Of a stretch of DNA of 64,000 bases, positions 50,104-60,044 are shown piece after piece. Location of the stretch: contig NC_011670.1 in the NCBI RefSeq assembly GCF_000150955.2, forward strand, positions 463,817-527,816. Reading direction: 5' to 3'. Positions within the stretch are counted from its first letter, which is position 1, and each line of letters starts with the position of its first letter. A program made the position numbers and the translations under genes. The stretch comes from Phaeodactylum tricornutum CCAP 1055/1 (lineage: Eukaryota > Bacillariophyta > Bacillariophyceae > Surirellales > Neidiaceae). The notes below the pieces were generated by a model, which was given only the letters and a program-made list of their open reading frames with translations, made no database searches and was not told the origin of the DNA.

Positions 50104-51723
50104 ATGATCTCTACTGGCTCTTCCACGTCCACGAATGCCTACGGCACTTGCTCGGTTCAGCTGGGCGAAAACTCTTCCGCGAAAGAGCTCTTGGAATGTG
50201 TTTCAGATTATCTACAGAATCAGGAGGCGCCTTTCTCGTCTACTCTGGTACTCACTTTTGCGGGCGCGATTGTCTTTCTAATGCAAGCCGGCTTTGCCAT
50301 GGTCTGTGCTGGTGCTGTCCGCACAAAAAATGTCCAAAACGCCATGCTCAAGAATCTGTTGGATGCTTGCGGTGCGTCCTTGGCGTTCTTTTCCATTGGC
50401 TACGCTCTGGGGTTTGGGGGTATGGAGCCCGAAAGTTCCAAAAAGACCTTTGTCGGACATAGTCAATTCTTTCTGATGGACGTTGACGACTACGCTTTTT
50501 GGTTATTCCAATACGCCTTTTCCGCTGCATCTGCCACAATTGTCGCAGGAACGCTCGCGGAACGATGTCAAATGACGGCCTATCTTTGCTACTCCCTTAT
50601 GCTAACCGGGTGGGTATACCCCGTTATTCTACACTCCATATGGAATCCCAACGGCTGGCTATCTGCGTACTCGGTTGATCCGCTTTGGGGCAGCGGGCTG
50701 GTGGATTTTGCTGGCTCTGGCGTCGTTCATGTGACCGGAGGAATCACCGCTCTGTTTGCTACAATGGTTTTGGGCCCCCGACGAGGACGCTTTCACGATG
50801 ATCTTGGGCATGATCTGGCACGGCCACGGGAATTTCAGGCTCATTCGCCGGCTCTGCAAATGCTTGGTACTTTTATTTTGTGGTTTGGCTTTTACGGATT
50901 TAACATTGGCTCCGCGCTGATAAGCACAAAGCAAGGCTCAGACGAAGCAGCCGCCTTGGCCGGTGTCAACACAACGCTCTCCGCTAGCGCGGCAGGTATT
51001 GTGGCGCTGTTTTCAAATCTATGGTACCTGGAGAAGACGACCGGTGAGCCTCTCTTTGATCTAAAGTATGCTATGAATGGCGCCATCTGCGGTCTTGTAG
51101 CTATTTCTGGCGGCTGCGGGGTCTTCGAGCCCTGGGCCGCGGTGGTCACCGGGGCCGTGGCCGGTGTGATATATCTATTAGGTAGTCGCGGACTTGTATC
51201 CATGCGACTGGATGACGCTGTGGATGCCATCCCTGTACACCTCTGTGGTGGGGCCTGGGGCATCCTGGCGGTGGGACTGTTCGCAGCGCCCGAACGTCTC
51301 CTTTCCGTGTATGGACGGAATAATCACCCAGGATTGGTTTATAGCATTCGTGAAGGAGATATCGATGGCGTTCTTTTCGGAATTCAACTAATTGGTCTCA
51401 TGTTCATCATGGGATGGGTTATGATCATCATGCTACCTTTCTTTGTATGGCTCAACTGGAAAGGCTGGTTCCGATCAGACCCGCTGGAGGAGATTCTCGG
51501 GCTCGATTTAAGCTATCACGTCGGATTGGCGTTACATACCAACAATGTTCATCCGGAATACGTTGGCAGCGAAAAAGATGTGGTCGACGAAATTATTTCT
51601 ACGCGCCAACGAAAGGTCAACGGGAGCACCACTACCAAGGCGACCTCAGGTACGGAAGAATTGGAGTATATCCCGGAAGTTAGCGACGAAGACTTGAGCG
51701 AGATGAAAGAGGAATGCTTGTGA
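50104..51723 (+). CDS. AMT1: Ammonium transporter, AMT1 family, about 539 residues
   Basis: Single exon from the first ATG at 50104. Eleven membrane segments can be traced. Family signatures are GAVRTKNVQNAMLKNLLDAC, GTLAERC, the DFAGSGVVHVTGG block carrying the first pore histidine, and DAIPVHLCGGAWG carrying the second. The segment LGTFILWFGFYGFNIGS is typical of AMT. The cytosolic C-terminal tail begins around GLDLSYHVGLALH, the trans-activation helix region, and ends in a charged, Ser/Thr-rich extension (TEELEYIPEVSDEDLSEMKE). AMT1 proteins take up ammonium at the plasma membrane, and the tail is often regulated by phosphorylation. The call is secure; which paralogue it is remains open. 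Confidence 0.95.
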   Translation: MISTGSSTSTNAYGTCSVQLGENSSAKELLECVSDYLQNQEAPFSSTLVLTFAGAIVFLMQAGFAMVCAGAVRTKNVQNAMLKNLLDACGASLAFFSIGYALGFGGMEPESSKKTFVGHSQFFLMDVDDYAFWLFQYAFSAASATIVAGTLAERCQMTAYLCYSLMLTGWVYPVILHSIWNPNGWLSAYSVDPLWGSGLVDFAGSGVVHVTGGITALFATMVLGPRRGRFHDDLGHDLARPREFQAHSPALQMLGTFILWFGFYGFNIGSALISTKQGSDEAAALAGVNTTLSASAAGIVALFSNLWYLEKTTGEPLFDLKYAMNGAICGLVAISGGCGVFEPWAAVVTGAVAGVIYLLGSRGLVSMRLDDAVDAIPVHLCGGAWGILAVGLFAAPERLLSVYGRNNHPGLVYSIREGDIDGVLFGIQLIGLMFIMGWVMIIMLPFFVWLNWKGWFRSDPLEEILGLDLSYHVGLALHTNNVHPEYVGSEKDVVDEIISTRQRKVNGSTTTKATSGTEELEYIPEVSDEDLSEMKEECL

Positions 51724-51820
51724 CACGTTTCTGAGAGCCAGAGGTTTGAAAACATGATGCCTTTCATGTCCGAATTGTTCCAGTAGATATGTAAATTAGT
51801 AGATTATTCTCATCCCCCCA

Positions 51821-53296
51821 TTAGCTTCGACTCCTACTGCGACTGCTCGAAGAAGAAGACCGGCGATGTGTGCGTTTCCGAGAGTGCTTGCTCGAGCGGC
51901 CTGCGGAACCACTGTCCGAACGACTTCTCGATGATCCACTGGACGAGCGACTACTGTACGATCTGGACGAATAGGAGGGAGAGCGGGACGAGTGTCTGGC
52001 CCTGCGGGAGCGAGGAGATACGGAACGCCCGGAAGAAGACCGCCGATTTTTGGCCTCCACTTTTCGTGGAATGTCCGGGGAAAGACTCGGGCTGCGCGAC
52101 CGAGTTCTGGACCGTCTTCGCGGTGATCTGGAACGAGAACTGGATGTGGATCTCGAATATGATCTACCTCGGGATCTGTTTCGAGCATTTCGCAATCGTG
52201 ATCTGGATCTAGACCGTGAAGACGAACTAGATCTCGAACCCGATGAGCTTCGAGAATGTGACGCTGCCCTGCTTCGAGATCGTTTCGATGGCGGTGACCT
52301 AGATGTAGATCGCGATCGGCGTTTAGTCCGATGTGTCGATGGCATCGGCGATCGGCTCTTTGGAGAAACTGATCGTTTCGCTTCCGTTTTTTTCGCAACG
52401 ACTGGAGAAAGCGACCGCGTTCGTTTTCGTCGCGGCGGAGACCGGCTGACTGAGCGGCTGCTGCTGCTGCTTCGACTGTACGAGCGCTTTCGGCGACGAC
52501 CCCGACTCCGACTGCGAGACGAAAACGAGGATGAACCACTCGAATAAGAAGAGCGACTACTTCGACTGCTACGGCTATCGTCGCTGGAGTAAAAAGAACG
52601 ACTGTCGTCATCCTTGCGCTTGGCTTGCTTGCGTTGTGCCTCCTTTTGGGCATTACGCAGTTCCTTTTCTCTCTTCCGAGCGGCCTTTTCTATAACACGC
52701 CGTTCTTCTTCCAAACGCGCCAAGCGTTCCTGTTTCTTGGCTTGCTGCAGTTCTCGATCAAAGGCGGCACCTTCCTGGTGGCGAACGTGGGAAATCCCAA
52801 AGGCCGCTGCGAGTCGTTCGTTCTCCACCGCCTTGGCCTGCTTTTGGACATGCGTATTGGTGGTAGCAACGGCGTCGCGGCGACACGCACGGGTCAGATG
52901 TCCCGGTACACCGGAGCGCACGCTGGATCGCGTATCGGGTGACAACACGACTGATTCCGCCGCCTCCGCGGATTCGTTGCGGGACGCAACACTCGCCGCC
53001 CGCTCCGTCGCGAGGCGCGCGACAATCTCGGCTTCCGCCACGCCGCGGGCTTCCCATTCTTCCCGCAAGACCAGGAGCCTGTTTTCCAACCGCCGACGGT
53101 CCGCGTGATCTTGAATCTCGCGGTTTCCCCGACTCTGCGCGGCGGCGGAGACTAATTGCGGGCCGGTCCGATGACCGGCGACGTGCCGGGAGGTTTGGGT
53201 CCGACGGCGGGAGGCGTGGACGTGACTCGCGTTGCGCTGGACGTGACCGGAAGTCGCTGTGCCTCGGACCGTTGACAAGCCGATCCCATTATACAT
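51821..53296 (-). CDS. Spliceosome-associated SR protein of the Cwc21/SRRM2 family
   Basis: 491 residues, single exon. The N-terminus MYNGIGLSTVRGTATSGHVQ is the family hallmark (human SRRM2 starts [20 protein letters not shown]), so the start is certain. A cwf21 domain follows at about residues 58-98 (NREIQDHADRRRLENRLLVL; EEWEARGVAEAEIVARL), then a basic coiled segment (AKKQERLARLEEERRVIEKA). The last 250 residues are almost wholly Arg-Ser dipeptides. Cwc21/SRRM2 binds Prp8 and Snu114 at the catalytic centre of the spliceosome. The RS tail is full-size here, more like SRRM2 than yeast Cwc21. It ends 97 bases from the convergent AMT gene. Confidence 0.92.
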   Translation of the reverse strand: MYNGIGLSTVRGTATSGHVQRNASHVHASRRRTQTSRHVAGHRTGPQLVSAAAQSRGNREIQDHADRRRLENRLLVLREEWEARGVAEAEIVARLATERAASVASRNESAEAAESVVLSPDTRSSVRSGVPGHLTRACRRDAVATTNTHVQKQAKAVENERLAAAFGISHVRHQEGAAFDRELQQAKKQERLARLEEERRVIEKAARKREKELRNAQKEAQRKQAKRKDDDSRSFYSSDDSRSSRSSRSSYSSGSSSFSSRSRSRGRRRKRSYSRSSSSSRSVSRSPPRRKRTRSLSPVVAKKTEAKRSVSPKSRSPMPSTHRTKRRSRSTSRSPPSKRSRSRAASHSRSSSGSRSSSSSRSRSRSRLRNARNRSRGRSYSRSTSSSRSRSPRRRSRTRSRSPSLSPDIPRKVEAKNRRSSSGRSVSPRSRRARHSSRSPSYSSRSYSSRSSSGSSRSRSDSGSAGRSSKHSRKRTHRRSSSSSSRSRSRS

Positions 53297-53892
53297 GACG
53301 TAAGATGCGTACGGACATGTACCTCTCTTTCTCTCGGTTCACTCGCTAAGGTAAATAATTATTGACAGTGAATTGACAGTCGTACGGAAGAGTGGAACGA
53401 GAGAAATCGTTCGGACGACAGGAAACGAAGCAATCGACCTGATGCAACACTACGCGACGTCGTCCATATATAGGACTCGGACGTACCAGTACAGGCAGCA
53501 AGAGTGTGTCAAGCGCTACGCAATGTGGGTAGGAAATGAATATCCTTGAGAGGCTAGTGGTACGATTGGATTCCGGATTCCACATGCAAGCTTTCCTTAT
53601 CGGGAAAGCCAAAACTAGGTCACTTTGGGGGGTAGTTGACAATTTAACGCAGTAGAGTAGTAGATACGATATACGTGGTTTTCATGCATAGCTGTAGTTA
53701 GTGTAAAAAGAACAGCTCCTCAATATCAATACCTGGATTGGTGACGTTTGCTACATTCCCCACCCACCAATTCGTAGCGGCCGCCACGTCCGACCCCACG
53801 GTCGTCGTCCCCCCGATTCCAGCGTCGATCGCGTCCCCCGTTACTTCAATGGTCTTCACCACCCATCTCATGGATTGGATCTTGCACTTGAG
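53297..53892. other. Intergenic region, 596 bases
   Basis: Upstream of the SR-protein gene and downstream of the von Willebrand D gene, both on the minus strand. It contains TGACAGTGA at 53363-53371 followed by TTGACAGTC, 67 bases before the SR-protein start. No gene recognised. Confidence 0.5.
53363..53371 (+). promoter_or_regulatory. TGACAGTGA motif
   Basis: Exact copy, 67 bases upstream of the Cwc21/SRRM2-type gene (minus strand), followed at once by a partial copy TTGACAGTC. Confidence 0.45.
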
Positions 53893-55382
53893 TTAAAAGA
53901 AATGCGCGTGGACCATACCGAGATCTCCCGTGGCCATTACGTCAAAGACGCAATCACCAATATCCGCGGCCATGCCCCGCTGGCACGCATCCCGCGCCTG
54001 AGCCTTGGTAATACCGTGGCGCAAATGACGACTGCCGTCCGCAATTGACGGTGCGGGTCGACAGGCTTGGGGGTACTGCGGCGCCTGGGCCTGCGCAAAA
54101 AGCTGGGCGTCTTGATCGTTGACTTGCCATTCGGCACCGTATTGGTCGGGATCGTGCTGTAGGACCGTGGTTCCATCGCGGGCGAGCATGCGTAGCGAAT
54201 TGTAGTCCCCGTAGAGGCCCGTAGCGTCTCGGTAGTTGCGGGGATTGATATGGAGGAAGCGGATCGCCATAAAGTGGTTGAACACACTGATCCGAATGCT
54301 TTCCATAGAATTGATCTGTATCGTGTAGACCTTTTGGGCTCGTCCGTTGGGGAAGGGCTCGTCCGTGTAGGTGACGGGGTAACCGGACAAGTCCAAGGAG
54401 CCGTTCACGGGGAGATTGTCGTGCAGCGCCCCGTTCAAAAGCAGATCTCGGTAGCCGACTTCCAAAATGTCGTTGCCGATCTTGATTGCCACCCGACTGA
54501 CGAATGAGAAGAAGCTACGTTGCTCGGTGCGTACTTGCAGATCGAGTCCCTGACCTTGTTGAAAGTGCGGTGCGTGCACGAGCAGCAAATCACACTGTCC
54601 GTGGTAATCGAACTTGTGTCCCGCCCAGGTCTTGAAATGGGGATCCCCGTGAACGATGGGCTCACACTTGGTGTAGGTGAGTGACGGAATCCCACCCGAT
54701 CCCACAAAGTGTACCCGAAGCTGGGTGACACTATCCACGCCTCCCCCAAAGTCGTACGTGACGTGTTGGCCGTTGCCGGGATGACTAGGGGCGGGCAGAA
54801 CGGTCCAATCCGGATGGGTGTGTATCTTCACGGAAACTTCGACGGCTTCGTCCATATCCAGAATGCGCATGCTGCGTAGATTGACCAGAGCTCCGTTCCA
54901 GTCGAACTCGATCGTTCCACCGTCCGCACAGTCATCGGCTCCACCGCAGCGGGACTTTTCCTGGACGATAATGGCCTTGCCGTCGTCTGGCGCACCCGTC
55001 AAGTCGCCGTCACCGCAAGTAGGACGGGCCGTGTCAAAGACCCGAGCCAACGGAGTCTCGCAGTTGCTGCTGTCGGAGCTTGTGCGAATCGACAAATAGG
55101 CGAAGCCGTAGGCCGCCAAGGTCTCGTCCGTGACTTGATCGTATGCGTGGAAAAAGTTGAAATTCAGTGTCGAAGAAGAACATTTATCCGGGTCGAACGT
55201 TGCTGGTGAAGAGAACGACGAAGTATGTGAGAGACTATTGCAGCAATCGAAAGCAATCTGTGTTCTTGTGATTGAGTCCAGTCCAATCCAATCTAGAGAC
55301 ACGTACCGGGGTCTATTATCGAATGAACGACCGTCAGCAGGCTGAGCAAGGCTGTGGCAGTACACGCAAAGGACTTGATCAT
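53893..55382 (-). CDS. Secreted protein with a von Willebrand factor type D-like domain, about 461 residues
   Basis: Exon 1 (55382-55307) encodes MIKSFACTATALLSLLTVVH, a clear signal peptide. A 104-base intron (CG|GTACGT donor, TTCACCAG acceptor) joins it in phase to exon 2 (55202-53893) at ATFDPDKC. Residues about 35-200 form a Cys-containing N-terminal domain with CGGADDCADGG. The VWD-like core follows: GDPHFKTWAGHKFDYHGQCD, then LDLQVRTEQRS, VAIKIGNDILEVG, MAIRFL, and ATGLYGDYNSLRMLARDG in place of GLCGNFN. It ends with a Cys-bearing helix (ARDACQRGMAADIGDCVFDV). VWD domains mediate extracellular assembly and adhesion. It is probably exported to the cell surface. Confidence 0.8.
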
Positions 55383-56509
55383 TTTCTATTGCTGTTGGGC
55401 TATGGTATCAATCGATGCGGGTATCGGGAGTTGGCAGTGTTGTTAGGGATGCGATCACTGCGGATGCCGATTGTGAGTGGTGTGGGGCGTACCCTGAAAA
55501 TCGAGCAGTGTCGTGATCTTGAATCCGCATTCACATACACATACATAAATTGTGAAGCTGAGAGGTGTAGGCATGCCCCCTCTTAAACAAACGAGCGTTT
55601 CGTTTGGAATTTGACCCCTTTCTCCGCTCGTCTCCACCACGTGCTACGGAAGGATGTTCGGTTGTTCGTTCACGGGTCGACCGCCGCGCCGAACATTCCA
55701 GGATGGGGGGCATGGCCTGGCGCGTATAGTGCTCCACCGGGACCATATATATTTAGGCTCTACAGAATCACGGACCCGTCGAAATGAGGGGCAATTGGTC
55801 GCTAGGTCTATAAATGCTAGCAAATGTCACGGAACCGGACGATTCAACACCACGCACTATGTACATAAGTTCCGTTTCAAAAAAAAGTCAACACCGCTTT
55901 CCTATTCCACCATAGATAATTCTTGCGTTGGCTCTTGGGGGGCTTCTGTTTGAGATATATATTCACATCTTTCCATATTTATAGTACCGGCATGTACGAC
56001 TTTCTGAGCGGCGAATCATGTCGAAGCGCATGTCAAACGCGGGGTTGCGCAGTCAACGAGGGGCCTCCTAACGTTGTGACGGGCCCGATCCGTACGGTCG
56101 ACGTGCCTTCGAATCGATCGTTAAACAAAATCCGGGTCCGACAGCGAATCCGTCGCCGAGTTCCGAAGCTTGGCAGGATTGGGCGGTCGCGTTCCGATGG
56201 AGTCGTGGGATGCGATGCCAGTACCGGACGACAACTATCAAACGAATCATAGAAAACAATCTAGTATACAGTGCTGCACGGGCTGGAAAGGCACCACGAC
56301 GACCGTCGCGCGAGTCGCTGGCGTATCACAGTGAGTCGGTACTCGGCTGTTCCGCAGCTTGCGGGTAGCATTCGGCTGGCACCCCCCTCTACGAATTTGT
56401 TCTTTCGTGAGCCCCGCAACGCAAACACACTCGTTCGACACAACCCTCCCACACACACACCGCTCGACTCTTGTGTGACTCCTATTCTTATTCTCTGCAC
56501 GTACAGAAT
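55383..56509. other. Divergent intergenic region, 1.13 kb
   Basis: Between the VWD gene (minus) and Rab5 (plus). It contains TATATATTTA near 55744-55753, ATATATATTC near 55954-55963, and TCACAGTGAGTC at 56326-56337, a close variant of the recurrent motif. CACGTACAG just before the Rab5 start could be the acceptor of a leader intron. No gene recognised. Confidence 0.45.
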
Positions 56510-57603
56510 ATGAACAACAGCGGTAGCAACAACAACACGGCATTGATGGCCAATCATCCCGGGAGTGCGGCGAATGCCCGCGTGCATCACTTCAAGCTCG
56601 TCTTGTTGGGAGACACGGCCGTAGGAAAGTCCTGTTTGGTAGTCCGCTTCGTGCGGGACGAATTCTTCGAATTTCAAGAACCCACGATTGGAGGTAAGTT
56701 TGTAAAAACACCCAGTTGATCGAAAGACCGACAGCAACGATTTCGGCAAAGTCACATTCGTCCGTCCCGAGTCTCGGAATGAAGTTTACCAAACGGAGCG
56801 GGTTTCTCCCTGCGGTCATTCTTCCAGTTTTCGTGCAGCGAACACTTGGCGAGAGGAAATTCCCGTTAGACGCAATGAAAGTGCTGAAAGGAAGCACGTC
56901 TACAGTTGGGAGTAACGAAGTGGTTGAGGTTCGATTCGGTTCACTCGTTCGCTTGTTGACGTTAACTGCGGTATGCTCAAACTTGTGTTCACTGGGAAAC
57001 GCACGACTCTGACACCGTGTGACTTCTTCCTCTTGTAGCCGCATTTTTGACACAGACCGTGCAACTGGATGACGCCACGGTCAAGTTCGAAATTTGGTAC
57101 GTACAATAGCCGCGAACAGGCACGCTGCGACACCGCAGTCTTTCTTTTTCGGTTTTCCTCAAATTGCGTCTGCTCTGTTGGGCCAACGTCCACGATTCGA
57201 CAGGGACACGGCTGGACAGGAACGTTACCGATCGCTCGCACCCATGTACTATCGCGGTGCTTCCGCCGCCATTGTAGTGTACGATATTACCAATCCCGAT
57301 TCCTTCACGGGCGCCAAGTCCTGGGTGAAGGAATTGCAACGCCGTGGTGATCCCAACGTGGTGATTGCCTTGGCGGGCAACAAGGCCGATCTCGAAACCC
57401 GTCGGGCCGTCGAATTTGAAGAGGCCAACGCGTACGCACAGGAAAACGGTATTTTGCATCTAGAAACGTCGGCCAAGAACGCCAACAACGTCAAATCGCT
57501 CTTTATCGAAATCGCCAAGACACTTCCCAAGAACGCTCCCCAGCCCGAGAAGGAAGCCTTTCCCATTCTACAGCAACAGCAAGAGACGCGAAACTGTTGC
57601 TAG
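56510..57603 (+). CDS. RAB5: Small GTPase Rab5
   Basis: Three exons, 56510-56693, 57039-57096 and 57204-57603, with introns of 345 and 107 bases, give 213 residues. All Rab motifs are intact: P-loop [11 protein letters not shown], effector region [16 protein letters not shown] (both Rab5-type), [27 protein letters not shown], and [10 protein letters not shown]. The C-terminus ends in ..CC for double geranylgeranylation. Rab5 directs early endosome fusion and endocytic traffic. The N-terminus is extended and Asn/Ser-rich ([16 protein letters not shown]). Both introns fall inside conserved blocks and their removal restores them exactly, so the model is firm. Confidence 0.95.
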
Positions 57604-57939
57604 AAACTTTGTGACAAATAATAACTTTTTGGAAGACGGAGAAAACTTATAGCGATACGCAGTATTTCTCTTTTTGTGAAACTAAAATGACTGGACTTTT
57701 GTAGAAAGACGGACTGTAAATGCATGAGCTACTTTGTGCGGACGAATTACCCGCTATCTCCCACAAAATCTTTTATCCGCAGACGTCTTGGCTACCGAAG
57801 TCTTAAGAGAAAATCGGCTTTTGTTATACTGTAAACTACTGTAGGTGCCTAAAGCCGGCCACAACACGACCATCCAGGCAAAGAGACTATTAACCATCGT
57901 ACCCATGCCGAACAAACACTGAAACGAAGCAGAACTCCT
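57604..57939. other. Convergent intergenic region, 336 bases
   Basis: 3' ends of Rab5 (plus) and AP-2 mu (minus). No coding or structural signal recognised. Confidence 0.5.
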
Positions 57940-59475
57940 TTAAATTCGAATTTGGTAGGAACCTGCCTTTGTAATGTAACGAACCCATCTATTCGTGTGG
58001 TAGCCTGATTTATCGTACACACGAAGAAATCGTACGTGTACACCACTACCTGTGAACATGGGCACCTGAAACTCCACGTTGATAGGTGGTCGGCTCCAGG
58101 GCTGGGAACGAACGGTTGGCATGAGATCGACCTCGGCATTGATAATGCACTGTGCTTTTCCGGCAAAGCGTTTGACTCGCCACACAATAGCTTGCTGTTC
58201 TGGCTCGTACTTGGCGCGACCAAACGAGTGCTTGATCTTCGTCTTGGATGTATTCTTTGGTACCGGGATCTTGATAACCACATGGGTGGCAAAGAGCTGG
58301 TCCGAAAAGTTCGCAATGACTTTTAAGTCGATAGACACTTTGGTATTATTTTGCGATTCTTGTACGGCGGGAATAATTCGGAAAGGAAGATTGATGTTGT
58401 CCGTGACTCGGTATCGCATCAATTCAAATTCACCATCTGGTGGTATGAATGTAATTGTGCGGTCGGCGTCAAACTTTCCCAGACGAACGCAGCGATGAAA
58501 AGTGCAGTCGTCAATATCAACGCTCGGTTTACGATCTTCTTTGTCTTTCTCAATCACAAGCTTATCGTTCAATCCGAATTTGCATTCCGGCATACCAGTC
58601 AATTTCGTATTCATTTGTACCGACCCTGCGACCTCGTTTCGTAGCACGTTTCCAGTACTAGAAAGTAGAAGATTGACACTTTCGAGCACATCAATGTAAA
58701 CTTCATTCTTTTTGTGGCGAATTCCTTCTCGTCTCCAATCAATGGCTCCGGTTATTTGGCTAGTCAGCTTGCTAGGCTCGGGTTCATCTTGGGGCTTGGC
58801 CGTTCCCAAATTAATATACAATCGCAAAACATCAACAGCACAATTTTGAGGGTAACCGAAATCCATCGTTTCATCCATCAGCTCATAGATCAAGGTCATG
58901 TTGTTGCGCATTGCTGTCTCGTCGAATTCCTCTCCCAAGTAAGCCTTCAGAATCTTAATTAGCTGGAACAGATACTCAAAAACCAAAGCCGGGTTCACAT
59001 TTGAACGGGTCAAGGCAACGAAGTACATATTCAGGTGGCGAGTATAGAGGAAAGAACAGTTTTCAATTCGCTTTACAGGAGCTTCCGTGCCGGTTTCTTT
59101 GGCGGCCACAACCTGACAATAATAAAAAATCAGGGTTAAGCATTTGTACTGTTATCTGACGGTTAAGTCCATAAGTACTTAACGTGGTCACACGGATTTG
59201 TAGTATCGTGGATATGAGGAAGCGTGGATTCGGCATGCTAACCATGGGGATGCCTAAAATGGCATGCCTCGAGAACGTACCTGAAGACGAAATGAATCAG
59301 CCGCCGCTCTACCAACGTCGTCGCTAACATCGTTGAAACACAAGACAGGTCAGATGTCAGACTTTACGATACAAGACGTCATGGGAATCCTATCCAAAAC
59401 GTTTATGACCTACCGGTATTGTCGGGAGATCATAATATCTCCCTTTTGATTCAGGACCATGATCATGGAAATCAT
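57940..59475 (-). CDS. AP2M1: AP-2 clathrin adaptor complex, mu subunit
   Basis: Three exons, 59475-59414, 59323-59281 and 59112-57940, with introns of 90 and 168 bases, give 425 residues, the family's normal size. The N-terminal longin domain begins MISMIMVLNQKGDIMISRQY and continues RDDVGRAAADSFRLQ. The mu homology domain has DWRREGIRHKKNEVYIDVLE, GMPECKFGLNDKLVIEKDKE, FIPPDGEFELMRYRV, and ends GYHTNRWVRYITKAGSYQIR. The CKFGLNDK and DDCTFHRCVRL wording favours AP-2 over AP-1. The mu subunit recognises YxxPhi sorting signals and PIP2 at the plasma membrane during clathrin-mediated endocytosis. It lies next to Rab5, which acts in the step that follows. Confidence 0.92.
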
Positions 59476-60044
59476 TTCGACTTATTAATATGTTTGCCTT
59501 GATGAAATTCTTGGTACAACGGAAGATTTCCTAGCGAGCAGTAGCATCAAGTTTGGACTCACACTCACTGTCAGAACGTAATTGTGAGTTGACTGTGCCA
59601 CGGAAATATTCCGCGTGTGAAAAAGAACAGCGAAAACGGACAGCGCTTGCATCGTGGAAATATCGACAATTTCATAGTCCCCAAGTGCGTTCATAATATC
59701 CGGGTGCTTAGATAAATTTCAGCTAGTTCCAGTTAGTGCGATACAAACGGAGTAGGTAGGTAGTTTGTATCCCGATAAACATTTAGAGCTAGAGAAGTAA
59801 CAGGTACAGCAAAACACGCTCTCCTTGACAAAACCAAATATCTGGAACATAAAGTGGCATTGATTCGCATGAACGAAGTGGGATTACCATTAATTCACTT
59901 ACACGTACAAGATTTCGGTGCATGTATGAAGGAAAGCAGATAAATCATTTTCTATGAGTTTTCCCTTGCCGAAAAATCCTTTTAATCTATTTGGTAACGA
60001 GAACAAGCATTCTTGTTGGTTTACTTTCCACTTTGAAGAAATTA
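59476..60044. other. Intergenic region, 569 bases, AP-2 mu promoter
   Basis: Upstream of AP-2 mu and downstream of the lipase gene, both on the minus strand. It has an exact TCACTGTCA at 59565-59573, which reads TGACAGTGA on the gene's strand, 90 bases before the start codon. No gene recognised. Confidence 0.5.
59565..59573 (-). promoter_or_regulatory. TGACAGTGA motif (complement strand)
   Basis: 90 bases upstream of the AP-2 mu start, in the gene's own orientation. Confidence 0.45.

Noticed and set aside
52050-52547. Plus-strand frame rich in Asp, Arg and Leu
   Set aside because: It is the antisense shadow of the Arg-Ser repeat of the Cwc21/SRRM2-type gene.
56920-56950. GGTTCGATTCGG, resembling a tRNA B box
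   Set aside because: It lies in the first Rab5 intron without a matching A box or acceptor stem; no tRNA gene found in the window.
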